From: Allopusillimonas sp048270225
GTDB lineage: Bacteria; Pseudomonadota; Gammaproteobacteria; Burkholderiales; Burkholderiaceae_B
DNA: 64,000 nucleotides
NCBI GenBank assembly: GCA_048270225.1
Contig: JBLWTG010000014.1
Location: 13,889-77,888, forward strand
Direction: 5' to 3'
Below are positions 45,031 to 52,799 of the stretch, piece after piece. The notes under the pieces were generated by a model. The model ran no database searches and had not been told where the DNA came from. It was given only the letters and a program-made list of their open reading frames with translations. The first letter of the stretch is position 1. Each line of letters opens with the position of its first letter. Made by a program: the position numbers and the translations under genes.

Positions 45031-45091
45031 TCATCAGAACCCAAACCGGCCATCACAAAAAACAACTCAATCGTCATCAGAACCCAAACCG
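45029..45091 (+). repeat. Pair of 20-bp direct repeats at the end of copy C
   Basis: CGTCATCAGAACCCAAACCG occurs exactly twice, at 45029-45048 and 45072-45091. A shorter degenerate copy (GCCATCAGAAACCG) follows at about 45099. The first copy starts at the 3' boundary of the structured repeat. Confidence 0.85.
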
Positions 45092-45130
45092 ATCAGGCCG
45101 CCATCAGAAACCGCCGCCGCCAGTCAGCCG

Positions 45131-45631
45131 TCAGCCGTGCTTGCGCGCGTACTCGACAAAATCGAAGGCCAGCCCATTTTCCTCAGGCTGCGGCAGACGC
45201 TCCAGCTCGGTCCACCGCTCAGGATCCAGCGGCGGAAACCAGGTGTCGCCGTCGATGTCGGCATGAACTTCCGTGGCGATGACGCGGTCAGCCAGATCCA
45301 GCGCCTGACGGAATATCTGCTCACCGCCGATGATGCTGGTTTTTTCCGCGCCAGTCGCGGCGCAGGCGGCCAGCGCGGCATCCAGCGTCGCGCAGACAGT
45401 AGCGCCCGGCGCTTCATAAGATGGATTGCGGCTGACCACGACATTCAGCCGGCCCGGCAGTGGTCGGCCCAGCGATTCCCAGGTGTTGCGGCCCATGACA
45501 ATAGGATTGCCCAGAGTGGTGCGCTTGAAATGGGCCAGGTCGGCGGGCAGGCGCCAGGGCAGGGCGTTGTCGCGTCCGATGACGCGATTGTCGGCATAGG
45601 CGACGACGAGCTGGATGATAGGTAAAGACAT
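45131..45631 (-). CDS. folA: Dihydrofolate reductase
   Basis: FolA reduces dihydrofolate to tetrahydrofolate with NADPH, regenerating the cofactor used by thymidylate synthase. The 166-residue protein has VVAYADNRVIGRDNALPWRL (substrate and cofactor site near the N-terminus), IVMGRNTWESLGRPLPGR and SIIGGEQIFRQAL. A TATAAA box on the minus strand (45665-45670) suggests its own promoter. thyA, often its immediate neighbour, lies about 10 kb away on the same strand, with an ABC/amine-oxidation block between them. Confidence 0.95.
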   Translation of the reverse strand: MSLPIIQLVVAYADNRVIGRDNALPWRLPADLAHFKRTTLGNPIVMGRNTWESLGRPLPGRLNVVVSRNPSYEAPGATVCATLDAALAACAATGAEKTSIIGGEQIFRQALDLADRVIATEVHADIDGDTWFPPLDPERWTELERLPQPEENGLAFDFVEYARKHG

Positions 45632-45744
45632 ATCGGATGATGCACAGAGAATGAAGGCGCCCTCTTTATACCAGAACCCGTTTCCGAGACCGCAACGCCT
45701 TGGGCGCTCGCTGGGGCGCGGGCCCGGCCCCGGCGCTTGCTTTC

Positions 45745-46509
45745 TTAGACCAGCGCCACTTCACCCACCTGGGCCGCCAGCTCGGCGTAGCCCTCCTGAT
45801 CGACCGCGCGCGCATTGGTGAACAGCACGTCGACTTTGCCGGCTGTGCAGTAAGTAATGCGGCTGCGCTGGCCGATCTTGCTGTAGTCGGCCAGGATGAA
45901 GATGCGCCGGGCGTTGCGCACCATGGCCTGAGCGATGGCGGCTTCCTCGTGCTCGAAGCTGGTCGCACCGCGTGCCGCGTCGATGGCAACCGGCGAGAGC
46001 AGGGCATAGTCGACGTTGTAGCGGGAAATTTCGGCCACTGTCATCGCGCCCGAGGTCGCAGGCAGATTGGGGCTGAGCTCGCCGCCCAGCACAATGATGC
46101 GGCTATTGCTTTCCTCGGCCTCTTCGCGAAACTTGTACGCGGCGTCCAGAGAGTTGGTGATGATGGTGAGGTCCGACAGGCGCGCCAGTTCGCGCGCCAG
46201 CAGCGTGGTTGTGCTGCCGGCGTCCAGAAAAATCGTCAGCGCGCGGTCCAGGCGCTGGGCTACGGCATGCGCAATGCTCTGCTTGTATTTGACCCGGGTG
46301 GCAATGCGTGTGCCGATAGGCGGCTCCGGCTGTATGCGCACGGCGCCGCCATGCACGCGACGCAGCATGCCCTGGGCTTCGAGATCCAGGAAATCCCTCC
46401 TGACCGTTTCGCGCGATACCCCCAGTTCGCTCATGACCTGGTCGGTGGTGACGCGGCCCAGCCGTTCGAGCAGGGACTGTATCCGTTGATGCCTTGCTTC
46501 CAGCCACAT
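45745..46509 (-). CDS. DeoR/GlpR-family transcriptional regulator
   Basis: A 254-residue repressor-type protein. The N-terminal DeoR helix-turn-helix (RHQRIQSLLERLGRVTTDQV, then VSRETVRRDFLDLE, then GMLRRVHGGAV) is followed by the sugar-phosphate-sensing DeoRC domain (IFLDAGSTTTLLARELA, then VVLGGELSPN). DeoR proteins usually sense phosphorylated intermediates. It starts one base after the ABC permease stop, so it is the last gene of the importer operon and probably autoregulates it. The repeated TAAATTTGCA sites upstream of the receptor gene are possible targets. Confidence 0.9.
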   Translation of the reverse strand: MWLEARHQRIQSLLERLGRVTTDQVMSELGVSRETVRRDFLDLEAQGMLRRVHGGAVRIQPEPPIGTRIATRVKYKQSIAHAVAQRLDRALTIFLDAGSTTTLLARELARLSDLTIITNSLDAAYKFREEAEESNSRIIVLGGELSPNLPATSGAMTVAEISRYNVDYALLSPVAIDAARGATSFEHEEAAIAQAMVRNARRIFILADYSKIGQRSRITYCTAGKVDVLFTNARAVDQEGYAELAAQVGEVALV

Positions 46510-48174
46510 TCAGTGTTCCTCCATGCCGGTTCGGGGGGTAAGGCGGGCGAGGAACAGGCGCATGATGAGCATGGCTGCCACGACGACGGCAATGATGATG
46601 GTGGAAAACGCGGCGGCCTGGGAGACGAAGCCGGCTTCGTTCAATTGCATGACGGAAACCGAAGCCATATTCAGCTGCGGTGTGACAAGGAAAATAACAG
46701 CGGAGAGCGTAACCATGGAGCGCATAAACAAAAAGAAAAACACTGACAGCGCAGTGGGGGCGAGAAACGGAAACACGGCATCGGTGAGCACGCGGCGCAC
46801 GCTGCCGCCCAGGCAACTGATCACTTCTTCCAGGGCCTGTGGCACGGCGCGCATGCCGGTCATCATCGTCAGAAAACCCTGCGTATGGTAGTGATAGAAG
46901 TTGCACAAGGCGACGAGAATGGCCGTGCCATACAGCAGATTGAGCGGTGTGGCAGGACTGTTGAAAGCGAAAATATACGACAGGCCCAGCACCAGGCCCG
47001 GCACGCCGACCGGCAGCACGGCGACAAGGTAAACGGTCTTGGATGGGATGCCCGACAGGTGCTTCGCGCCATAGGCCAGCCCGAACAGCATGATCACGCC
47101 GGCCAGGGCGGCGATGACCGAAACATACAGGGTGGTCCAGATGGGCTGGTAGCCGCCGCTGATCTGCACGTCGAAGTTCTTGAGCGTGAAGCTCATGTTG
47201 TAGGGCCAGAGCTTGACGAAGCTGGCGAAGATGACCACCGCGATAATGGCGACGATGCAGAACACGACGACATAGCTGGCGGCTGCCAGGCAGGCATCGC
47301 GCTTGAACAGGGGTTCGGGGCGCACGGGAATCCGGTCTTCCGAGGCAGTGCCGAACTGCTTCTGAGACGCGACGCGCTCGATGTAGACCGACACCAGCGA
47401 TGGCAGCAGCAGGATGATGCCGACAACAGAGCCCATGCCAAAGTTTTGCTGGCCGGACACCTGGCTGAATATCTCGGTGGCCAGCACGCGATAGTCTCCG
47501 GCGATGACGGCGGCGTTGCCGAAGTCGGTGACAGTGATGGTAAAGACGACGAAGCCGGCGCTGAGCAGACCGAACCTGGCGTTGGGCAGTGTGATGTCGA
47601 AAAACTTGCGCCAGCCCGTGGCGCCCATGACCGACGCCGCATCGTAGTAGCGGGCGTCGGAGTTGCGCAGTGCGGCCTGGATGATCATGACGGCCTGGGG
47701 CAGGGCGTAGAAGATATCGGACAGCAGCAGCCCTGGGTAGCCGTAGATATTGATGTCCCAGCCTGTCCATTGGTGCACCAGGCCGTTGCGCCCGAGGATG
47801 AACAGCAGGCCCAGACCCTGCACCAGCGACGGTGCCAGCAGGGGCAGCAGCAGCGCACCGCGCAGGGCGCGCTTGCCGGGCATGCAGCTGCGCTCGAGCG
47901 AGTAGGCAATGGCAAAACCTGCGATCACGCAAATGGCGGTGGTACTTGCGCTGACCACCAGGCTGTTCCAGCCGGCCCTGAGCAGTCCGGGGGAGGACGA
48001 GATGGCTGCATAGTTGTCCAGGCCCATGCTGCCGTCGATGAGGGTAAAGCTTTGCCAGAATATCGTGCCCAGAGGATAGGCCACAAAAATGACCAGGCCT
48101 AGCGTCGGGAACACGACGCAGGCGGTGGTCAGCCATTGTTCGGCAGTGCGAGGCAGCATGCGGGCGGTATTCAC
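46510..48174 (-). CDS. ABC transporter permease, duplicated (2-aminoethylphosphonate/iron type)
   Basis: A 554-residue inner-membrane protein with about twelve hydrophobic segments arranged as two tandem binding-protein-dependent permease units. The coupling EAA-like loops are visible (for example YDAASVMGATGWRKFFDITLP and EEVISCLGGSVRRVLTDAVFP). Single-chain duplicated permeases of this size occur in the iron (FbpB) and putative 2-aminoethylphosphonate (PhnV/PhnU-like) importers. The GTG start at 48174 overlaps the ATPase stop (GTGA), giving translational coupling. The open frame upstream of this is a shadow of the ATPase gene. Confidence 0.9.
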   Translation of the reverse strand: MNTARMLPRTAEQWLTTACVVFPTLGLVIFVAYPLGTIFWQSFTLIDGSMGLDNYAAISSSPGLLRAGWNSLVVSASTTAICVIAGFAIAYSLERSCMPGKRALRGALLLPLLAPSLVQGLGLLFILGRNGLVHQWTGWDINIYGYPGLLLSDIFYALPQAVMIIQAALRNSDARYYDAASVMGATGWRKFFDITLPNARFGLLSAGFVVFTITVTDFGNAAVIAGDYRVLATEIFSQVSGQQNFGMGSVVGIILLLPSLVSVYIERVASQKQFGTASEDRIPVRPEPLFKRDACLAAASYVVVFCIVAIIAVVIFASFVKLWPYNMSFTLKNFDVQISGGYQPIWTTLYVSVIAALAGVIMLFGLAYGAKHLSGIPSKTVYLVAVLPVGVPGLVLGLSYIFAFNSPATPLNLLYGTAILVALCNFYHYHTQGFLTMMTGMRAVPQALEEVISCLGGSVRRVLTDAVFPFLAPTALSVFFFLFMRSMVTLSAVIFLVTPQLNMASVSVMQLNEAGFVSQAAAFSTIIIAVVVAAMLIMRLFLARLTPRTGMEEH

Positions 48175-49178
48175 AGACGCACCCAACTGCAGTGCTGCGC
48201 CTGGATCTGCAGGCGGACACGCGAACCCGTCTGCACTGACGTTGCGTGCGGTGCTTCGACGATGAACTTGCGTCCGAGCCAGTCTATGCGCAGGCGGCTG
48301 AGGTTGCCCAGAAACGTGACTGCGGTGACCACAGCGTCGCTGGCTTCGTCGGGTTGCAGGCCGACATTTTCGGGGCGGACGCAAGCCTCCAGCGCTTCAT
48401 CCGCGCCGGGGGGGCGCGTATCCAGCAGCGCGGGCAGGTGTGTGCGCACCCAGGCGGTCGGCAGCAGATTGCTGATGCCGACAAAGTCCGCCACGAAGCG
48501 GGTCTGGGGACGCAGGTAGAGTTCCTGCGGCGAGCCCACCTGCTCGATGCCGCCATTGTTCATGCACACAATGCGGTCGGCCAGCATCAAGGCCTCTTCC
48601 TGGTCGTGGGTCACCATAATGGTCGGAATGCCGAGGCGGCGCTGCACGTCGCGAATTTCTATCCGCATTTCGCTGCGCACGCGCGCGTCCAGTGCCGAGA
48701 GCGGTTCGTCGAGCAGGATGAGCTTAGGGTCCACCGCCAGCGCGCGCGCCAGCGCCACCCGCTGTTGCTGCCCGCCCGACAGTTGCCAGGGATAGCGTTC
48801 GGCCAGATGCGTAAGCTTGATCAGGTTGAGCAGTTCCTCTGTGCGCGCTTTGATGCGCGCAGCTGGCTCGCGCCGGATGCGCAGCCCATAGCCTATATTC
48901 TGTGCTGCCGTCATGTTGGGAAACAGCGAGTACGACTGAAATACGATGCCAAAGTCGCGCTCGCGTGCCGGCACCTGGCTCAGGTCCCGACCGGCGAAAC
49001 TCAGGCTGCCGCTGGCCAGCGGCAGGAGTCCGGCGATAATGCGCAGCAGCGTGGTCTTGCCGCAGCCGCTGGGACCCAGCAGGCAGACGAACTCATGCTC
49101 GCCTACCGTGAGATTGATATCCTTGAGTGCGACAAATGCGTCGAAGTTTTTGCATACATTGGTGATTTCTAAGGTCAT
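48171..49178 (-). CDS. ABC transporter ATP-binding protein (2-aminoethylphosphonate/iron/polyamine type)
   Basis: A 335-residue ATPase. The Walker A motif is LGPSGCGKTTLLR near residue 35. The signature is LSGGQQQRVALARALAV near residue 135. Walker B is ILLDEPLSALDARV. The switch His is in MVTHDQEEALML. A C-terminal TOBE-like regulatory domain follows from about residue 240. It energises the duplicated permease encoded next. It is separated from the receptor gene by 125 bases that contain a strong hairpin. Confidence 0.93.
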   Translation of the reverse strand: MTLEITNVCKNFDAFVALKDINLTVGEHEFVCLLGPSGCGKTTLLRIIAGLLPLASGSLSFAGRDLSQVPARERDFGIVFQSYSLFPNMTAAQNIGYGLRIRREPAARIKARTEELLNLIKLTHLAERYPWQLSGGQQQRVALARALAVDPKLILLDEPLSALDARVRSEMRIEIRDVQRRLGIPTIMVTHDQEEALMLADRIVCMNNGGIEQVGSPQELYLRPQTRFVADFVGISNLLPTAWVRTHLPALLDTRPPGADEALEACVRPENVGLQPDEASDAVVTAVTFLGNLSRLRIDWLGRKFIVEAPHATSVQTGSRVRLQIQAQHCSWVRL

Positions 49179-49248
49179 GGTCTGTCCGTTGCCCGGGCGC
49201 CAGCCTGTGTGATGGCGTGTCCTTGTGCTTCATTCCGGCGCCGAGCCG

Positions 49249-49275
49249 GCCGCGTGCCTGCCTTGGGCACGCGGC
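49249..49275. other. Intercistronic hairpin between receptor and ATPase genes
   Basis: GCCGCGTGCC/GGCACGCGGC is a 10-bp perfect stem with a seven-base loop in the 125-base gap after the receptor gene. There is no U-run. It probably stabilises the upstream receptor mRNA or attenuates transcription, favouring receptor over membrane components. Confidence 0.6.
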
Positions 49276-49303
49276 TGCGCCCGTCTCCCCGCCATACTGC
49301 CGT

Positions 49304-50314
49304 TTACTTTTGCGTAATCTGCTGCCACTTCTTGATGATGTCCGCGCGCTCCTGGGCGGACTTGGCGAAATCAATGGGATACAGCACTTTGGTGACGTCC
49401 CTGGGCAGGCCTGCCTTGACCGACGCATCCGAGGGCGTAACCCCCGGGATGGTAACGATCTCCTTGTATTTTTTGTACAGGCCGGCGACATCGGGCGACA
49501 GCGTCCAGTCCAGAAATCGCTTGGCGTCGGCCGCATTGGCCGAGGTCTTCATCAGGCCCGAGGCTTCCAGTTCGTAGCCGTCGTAGTCACTGGGAATCAC
49601 CATTTTGATCGGAAAGCCTTCTTCTATGGACTGCATGGCTGGAAAGGCAAACGAGGCGCCAATGGTGTATTCGCCTGTGCGCGCCATCTTGCAGGGCCGC
49701 GATCCGGAGTCGGTGTATTGCGCCATATTCTTGTCCAGATCGCTGATCAGCTTCCAGCCCTTGTCCTGGCCCATGCCCTGGATGAGGGCGGCCACTTGCA
49801 GATAGCCGGTGCCCGAGGCGGCCGGATTGGGCATGACGATCTCGCCCTTGTACACAGGGTTGGTCAGGTCTTTCCATGACGCGGGCATGGGCAGCTTTTT
49901 GCTTTCCAGTCGCTTGGTATTGACGCAGAAGGCGGCCATATAACCGGTGGCCGCGAACCATTTATTGTTTTTGTCGCGATAGATGGCAGGCAGCTTTTCC
50001 GCTGCGGCAGGCATATAGGGTTGCAGCAGGGCCTGTATGCGCGGGTCCAGCATATTGGTCACGGCAAAACCCCAGATGACGTCATTGCGCGGGCTCTTGG
50101 CCTCAGCCAGCAGCCGTGCGGCCAGGTCCCCGGTCGACAGGCGCAGCACATGTACCGTGATATCGGGCAGGTCTTTCTTGGCCAGTTCCATGTATTCCGA
50201 GATTTCGTCGTTCTCGAGTGCGGTGTAGACAGTGATGGATCCGGCGTAGCCTGTTCTGGCGCCCAGTGTGCCCAGGGCGGCCAGCGCCAGCACACATGCG
50301 TATGAAGCTTTCAT
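49304..50314 (-). CDS. ABC transporter periplasmic binding protein (putative 2-aminoethylphosphonate type)
   Basis: A 336-residue secreted receptor with a signal peptide ending at GYAGS (residue 25). The mature protein starts with SITVYTALENDEISEYMELA and includes the class segments VIWGFAVTNMLDP, YKGEIVMPNPAASGTGYLQV and ASFAFPAMQSIEEGFPIKMV. These resemble receptors annotated as 2-aminoethylphosphonate-binding and Fe3+-binding proteins. The serine/threonine-rich site region suits a phosphate, phosphonate or carboxylate ligand rather than Fe3+, for which paired tyrosines would be expected. It is the first gene of the importer operon. Confidence 0.88.
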   Translation of the reverse strand: MKASYACVLALAALGTLGARTGYAGSITVYTALENDEISEYMELAKKDLPDITVHVLRLSTGDLAARLLAEAKSPRNDVIWGFAVTNMLDPRIQALLQPYMPAAAEKLPAIYRDKNNKWFAATGYMAAFCVNTKRLESKKLPMPASWKDLTNPVYKGEIVMPNPAASGTGYLQVAALIQGMGQDKGWKLISDLDKNMAQYTDSGSRPCKMARTGEYTIGASFAFPAMQSIEEGFPIKMVIPSDYDGYELEASGLMKTSANAADAKRFLDWTLSPDVAGLYKKYKEIVTIPGVTPSDASVKAGLPRDVTKVLYPIDFAKSAQERADIIKKWQQITQK

Positions 50315-50428
50315 GAATTCTCCTGACTCTTTCTTTAAGCGTTATGGATTTACGGCTTGAACAGCAGAGGGAGTGCTTCTTTTTTCTTGCGCAAACCGGC
50401 GTCGATGCACCGTTGTTGCTATTTTGTG

Positions 50429-50471
50429 TAAATTTGCATATTTTTGCAAGCCTGTATAGAATAAATTTGCA
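50429..50471. promoter_or_regulatory. Repeated TAAATTTGCA sites between divergent operons
   Basis: TAAATTTGCA occurs at 50429-50438 and again at 50462-50471, 33 bp apart (about three helical turns). An opposite-orientation TGCAA lies at 50444-50448, giving TTGCA-N6-TGCAA. The AT-rich patch sits in the 230-base region between the receptor gene and the divergent phosphatase gene. It is a candidate operator for the DeoR-type regulator and could coordinate both operons. Confidence 0.5.
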
Positions 50472-50544
50472 GCAACCTCCCGGCCGACGCGAAGTAAATC
50501 AGGCAGCACCGCGCTTTTACTGATCACTACCCAAGAAGTTCGCC

Positions 50545-51351
50545 ATGAACGATACGCACCAGAAAACTGCGCTGTTGATCGAAATAGCGCGGTTTGCGGA
50601 AGACATCGCCACCCGGTCGCGAGCCATTGCCCTGCGCAATTTCCGTCATCCGCTGGCCATCGACAGCAAGGCCGACGACAGCCCTGTCACAAAGGCCGAT
50701 CGCGAGGTCGAGCAGGCTTTGCGCCAGGCGATCGCCCGGCGCTATCCTGACCATGGCATTCTGGGCGAAGAGTACGGCACGCAGCATACCGATGCCGAGT
50801 TCGTCTGGTCCATCGACCCCATCGACGGCACGCGCAGCTTTATCTCCGGTAATCCCTTATGGGGCACGCTGCTTGGCCTGTTGCATCGCGGCAATCCCGT
50901 TTTCGGGTTGATCGATATCCCGGCCACATCGGAGCGATGGGCGGGCATGGCCAATCATTGCGCCACGCTGAACGGCGTGCGCTGCAGCACCCGCAGCACT
51001 GCCACGCTGGACAGCGCCATTCTGTATGCCACTGATCCCGATATTTTCAAGGCCGACGACGCCAGGTGTTTCGAATCCCTGAGCCAGGCCGTCTACCTGC
51101 GCCGCTATGGCGGCGACTGCTACAGCTACGGTCTGCTGGCCTCCGGATGCATAGACCTGGTCATGGAGGCCGGGCTGCAGCCCTACGATTATCTGGCAGT
51201 TGCGCCAGTCATCAAGGCGGCGGGCGGCGTAATAACCGATTGGGAAGGCCAGCCCCTGACCATGCATTCACGCGGGCAGGTGCTGGCGGCCGCCAATGCC
51301 GGCCTGCATCGACAGGCGCTGGCCCAGATCCACGGCATGGCTGCCGGATAG
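50545..51351 (+). CDS. Inositol-monophosphatase-family phosphatase (HisN-like)
   Basis: A 268-residue Mg2+-dependent phosphatase of the IMPase fold. The metal-binding motifs are VTKADREVE, GILGEEYGTQ, WSIDPIDGTRSFI near residue 90 and GGDCYSYGLLASGCIDLVME near residue 195. The closest group by eye is the histidinol-phosphatase (HisN) type. No histidine genes are nearby. It heads the plus-strand operon opposite an organophosphorus-type importer, so I infer that it dephosphorylates the imported compound or its product. Confidence 0.87.
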   Translation: MNDTHQKTALLIEIARFAEDIATRSRAIALRNFRHPLAIDSKADDSPVTKADREVEQALRQAIARRYPDHGILGEEYGTQHTDAEFVWSIDPIDGTRSFISGNPLWGTLLGLLHRGNPVFGLIDIPATSERWAGMANHCATLNGVRCSTRSTATLDSAILYATDPDIFKADDARCFESLSQAVYLRRYGGDCYSYGLLASGCIDLVMEAGLQPYDYLAVAPVIKAAGGVITDWEGQPLTMHSRGQVLAAANAGLHRQALAQIHGMAAG

Positions 51352-51385
51352 GCCGCACTACTCAGCAAGAACCGGAGAGGACACG

Positions 51386-52771
51386 ATGCAGGAACGCACA
51401 GTCAAGGATGCAAGCGATGCGGTACGTTTGGTCGAGTCCAGCGGACTGACGCATTTGAAAGTTGGCATGTCCGATATCGATGGCGTGATGCGCGGGAAAT
51501 ACATGCGCAAAGACAAATTCCTATCGGCGCTGACTTCCGGTTTTGCGTTCTGCGATGTGGTGATGGGCTGGGATTCCAATGACGCCATGTACGACAACGC
51601 GCAGTTCACAGGATGGCATACCGCCTATCCGGATGCCCAGGTGCGCATCGATCCCCAAAGCTGCCGGCGGCTGCCGCTGGAGCAGGGCATCAATGGTCAG
51701 GACATGCTGTTCTTTATCGCTGAGTTCGACGGCAAGGCCGCCGATATCTGTCCGCGCCGCGTGCTGCATCGCGTGCTGGACAAGGCGGCGCAGTTGGGCT
51801 TTGATGCGCTGGCGGCGCTGGAGTATGAGTTCTTCATGTTCAACGAGACGCCCAAGTCGGTGCGCGCCAAGGGCTACCGCAATCTGGAAACCTGGACGCC
51901 TGGCAATTTCGGATACTCGGTGCTGCGCAGCACGGTCAATGCGGATTTCTATACCAGCCTGCTGGCCTTGTCCGAGACCATGGACATGCCGATCGAAAGC
52001 CTGCATACCGAGACCGGGCCCGGCGTGCTGGAAGCCGCCATCGCAGTCGATACACTGGCCAATGCGGCCGACAAAGGTTTTTTGTTCAAGACGTTCTGCA
52101 AGGCCCTGGCCGAGCAGCAGGGCCTGATGGCGACTTTCATGGCCAAGTGGTCGGCCGAGTATTCGGGGCAGAGCGGTCATATCCATCTGTCGCTGCAGGA
52201 TCGCGAAACCGGGCGCAGCGTTTTTCACGATGCCGCGCAGCCGCACACCATGAGCCTGCGCCAGTCGCAGTTTGTGGCGGGCCTGCAGCGCTACATGCCT
52301 GAGGTGATGGCGATGTACGCGCCGACCATCAACAGCTATACACGCCTGGTGCCGGGCTACTGGGCGCCGCTCGACGCCACCTGGGGCATAGAGAACCGCA
52401 CGACCGCCTTGCGCGTCATACCCGGCACCGCCACATCGCAACGGGTCGAGGTGCGTATCGGTTCGGCCGATGCCAATCCCTATATCGCGCTGGCCGCGGC
52501 GCTGGCTTGCGGCCTGGCCGGCATCGAGCAGGCGCTCTCGCCCGATGCCATGGTCAAGGGCAATGCCTATGCCCAAACCTTGCCCGCGCATCAGCGGTTG
52601 CCTGCCACGCTCTGGGATGCCGCCCAGAATCTGCGCGCCTCGGAGATGGCGCGCAGCTATTTCGGCGATGCGTTTGTCGAGCATTATGCCGGCACGCGCG
52701 AGTGGGAGGAGCGGCAATTCCGTCATCACGTGACGGACTGGGAGCTGGCGCGCTACTTTGAAATCATCTGA
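51386..52771 (+). CDS. Glutamine-synthetase-like gamma-glutamyl-amine ligase
   Basis: A 461-residue member of the GS superfamily, in the branch with PuuA-like gamma-glutamylpolyamine synthetases. The N-terminal VGMSDIDGVMRGKYM is typical of that branch. The metal and substrate segments are ALEYEFFMFNET, ESLHTETGPGVLEAAI, GHIHLSLQD and RVEVRIGSADANPYIALAA. It probably ligates glutamate to an amine with ATP, protecting the amine during oxidation of the rest of the molecule. The ATG at 51386 follows GGAGAGG; thirty upstream in-frame codons overlap the phosphatase gene. An aldehyde dehydrogenase and an alcohol dehydrogenase follow. Confidence 0.88.
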   Translation: MQERTVKDASDAVRLVESSGLTHLKVGMSDIDGVMRGKYMRKDKFLSALTSGFAFCDVVMGWDSNDAMYDNAQFTGWHTAYPDAQVRIDPQSCRRLPLEQGINGQDMLFFIAEFDGKAADICPRRVLHRVLDKAAQLGFDALAALEYEFFMFNETPKSVRAKGYRNLETWTPGNFGYSVLRSTVNADFYTSLLALSETMDMPIESLHTETGPGVLEAAIAVDTLANAADKGFLFKTFCKALAEQQGLMATFMAKWSAEYSGQSGHIHLSLQDRETGRSVFHDAAQPHTMSLRQSQFVAGLQRYMPEVMAMYAPTINSYTRLVPGYWAPLDATWGIENRTTALRVIPGTATSQRVEVRIGSADANPYIALAAALACGLAGIEQALSPDAMVKGNAYAQTLPAHQRLPATLWDAAQNLRASEMARSYFGDAFVEHYAGTREWEERQFRHHVTDWELARYFEII

Positions 52772-52799
52772 GCGGCCGCTGCCTTACACAGGAATCCTT

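Noticed and set aside
45029..45115. Possible CRISPR-like array
   Set aside because: There are only two exact 20-bp repeats and one degenerate copy, with a single 23-bp spacer and no cas genes in the window.
49304..50314. Fe3+-binding (FbpA) receptor
   Set aside because: The paired C-terminal tyrosines expected for Fe3+ coordination were not seen, and the surrounding genes fit an organophosphorus or amine substrate better. It is not fully excluded.
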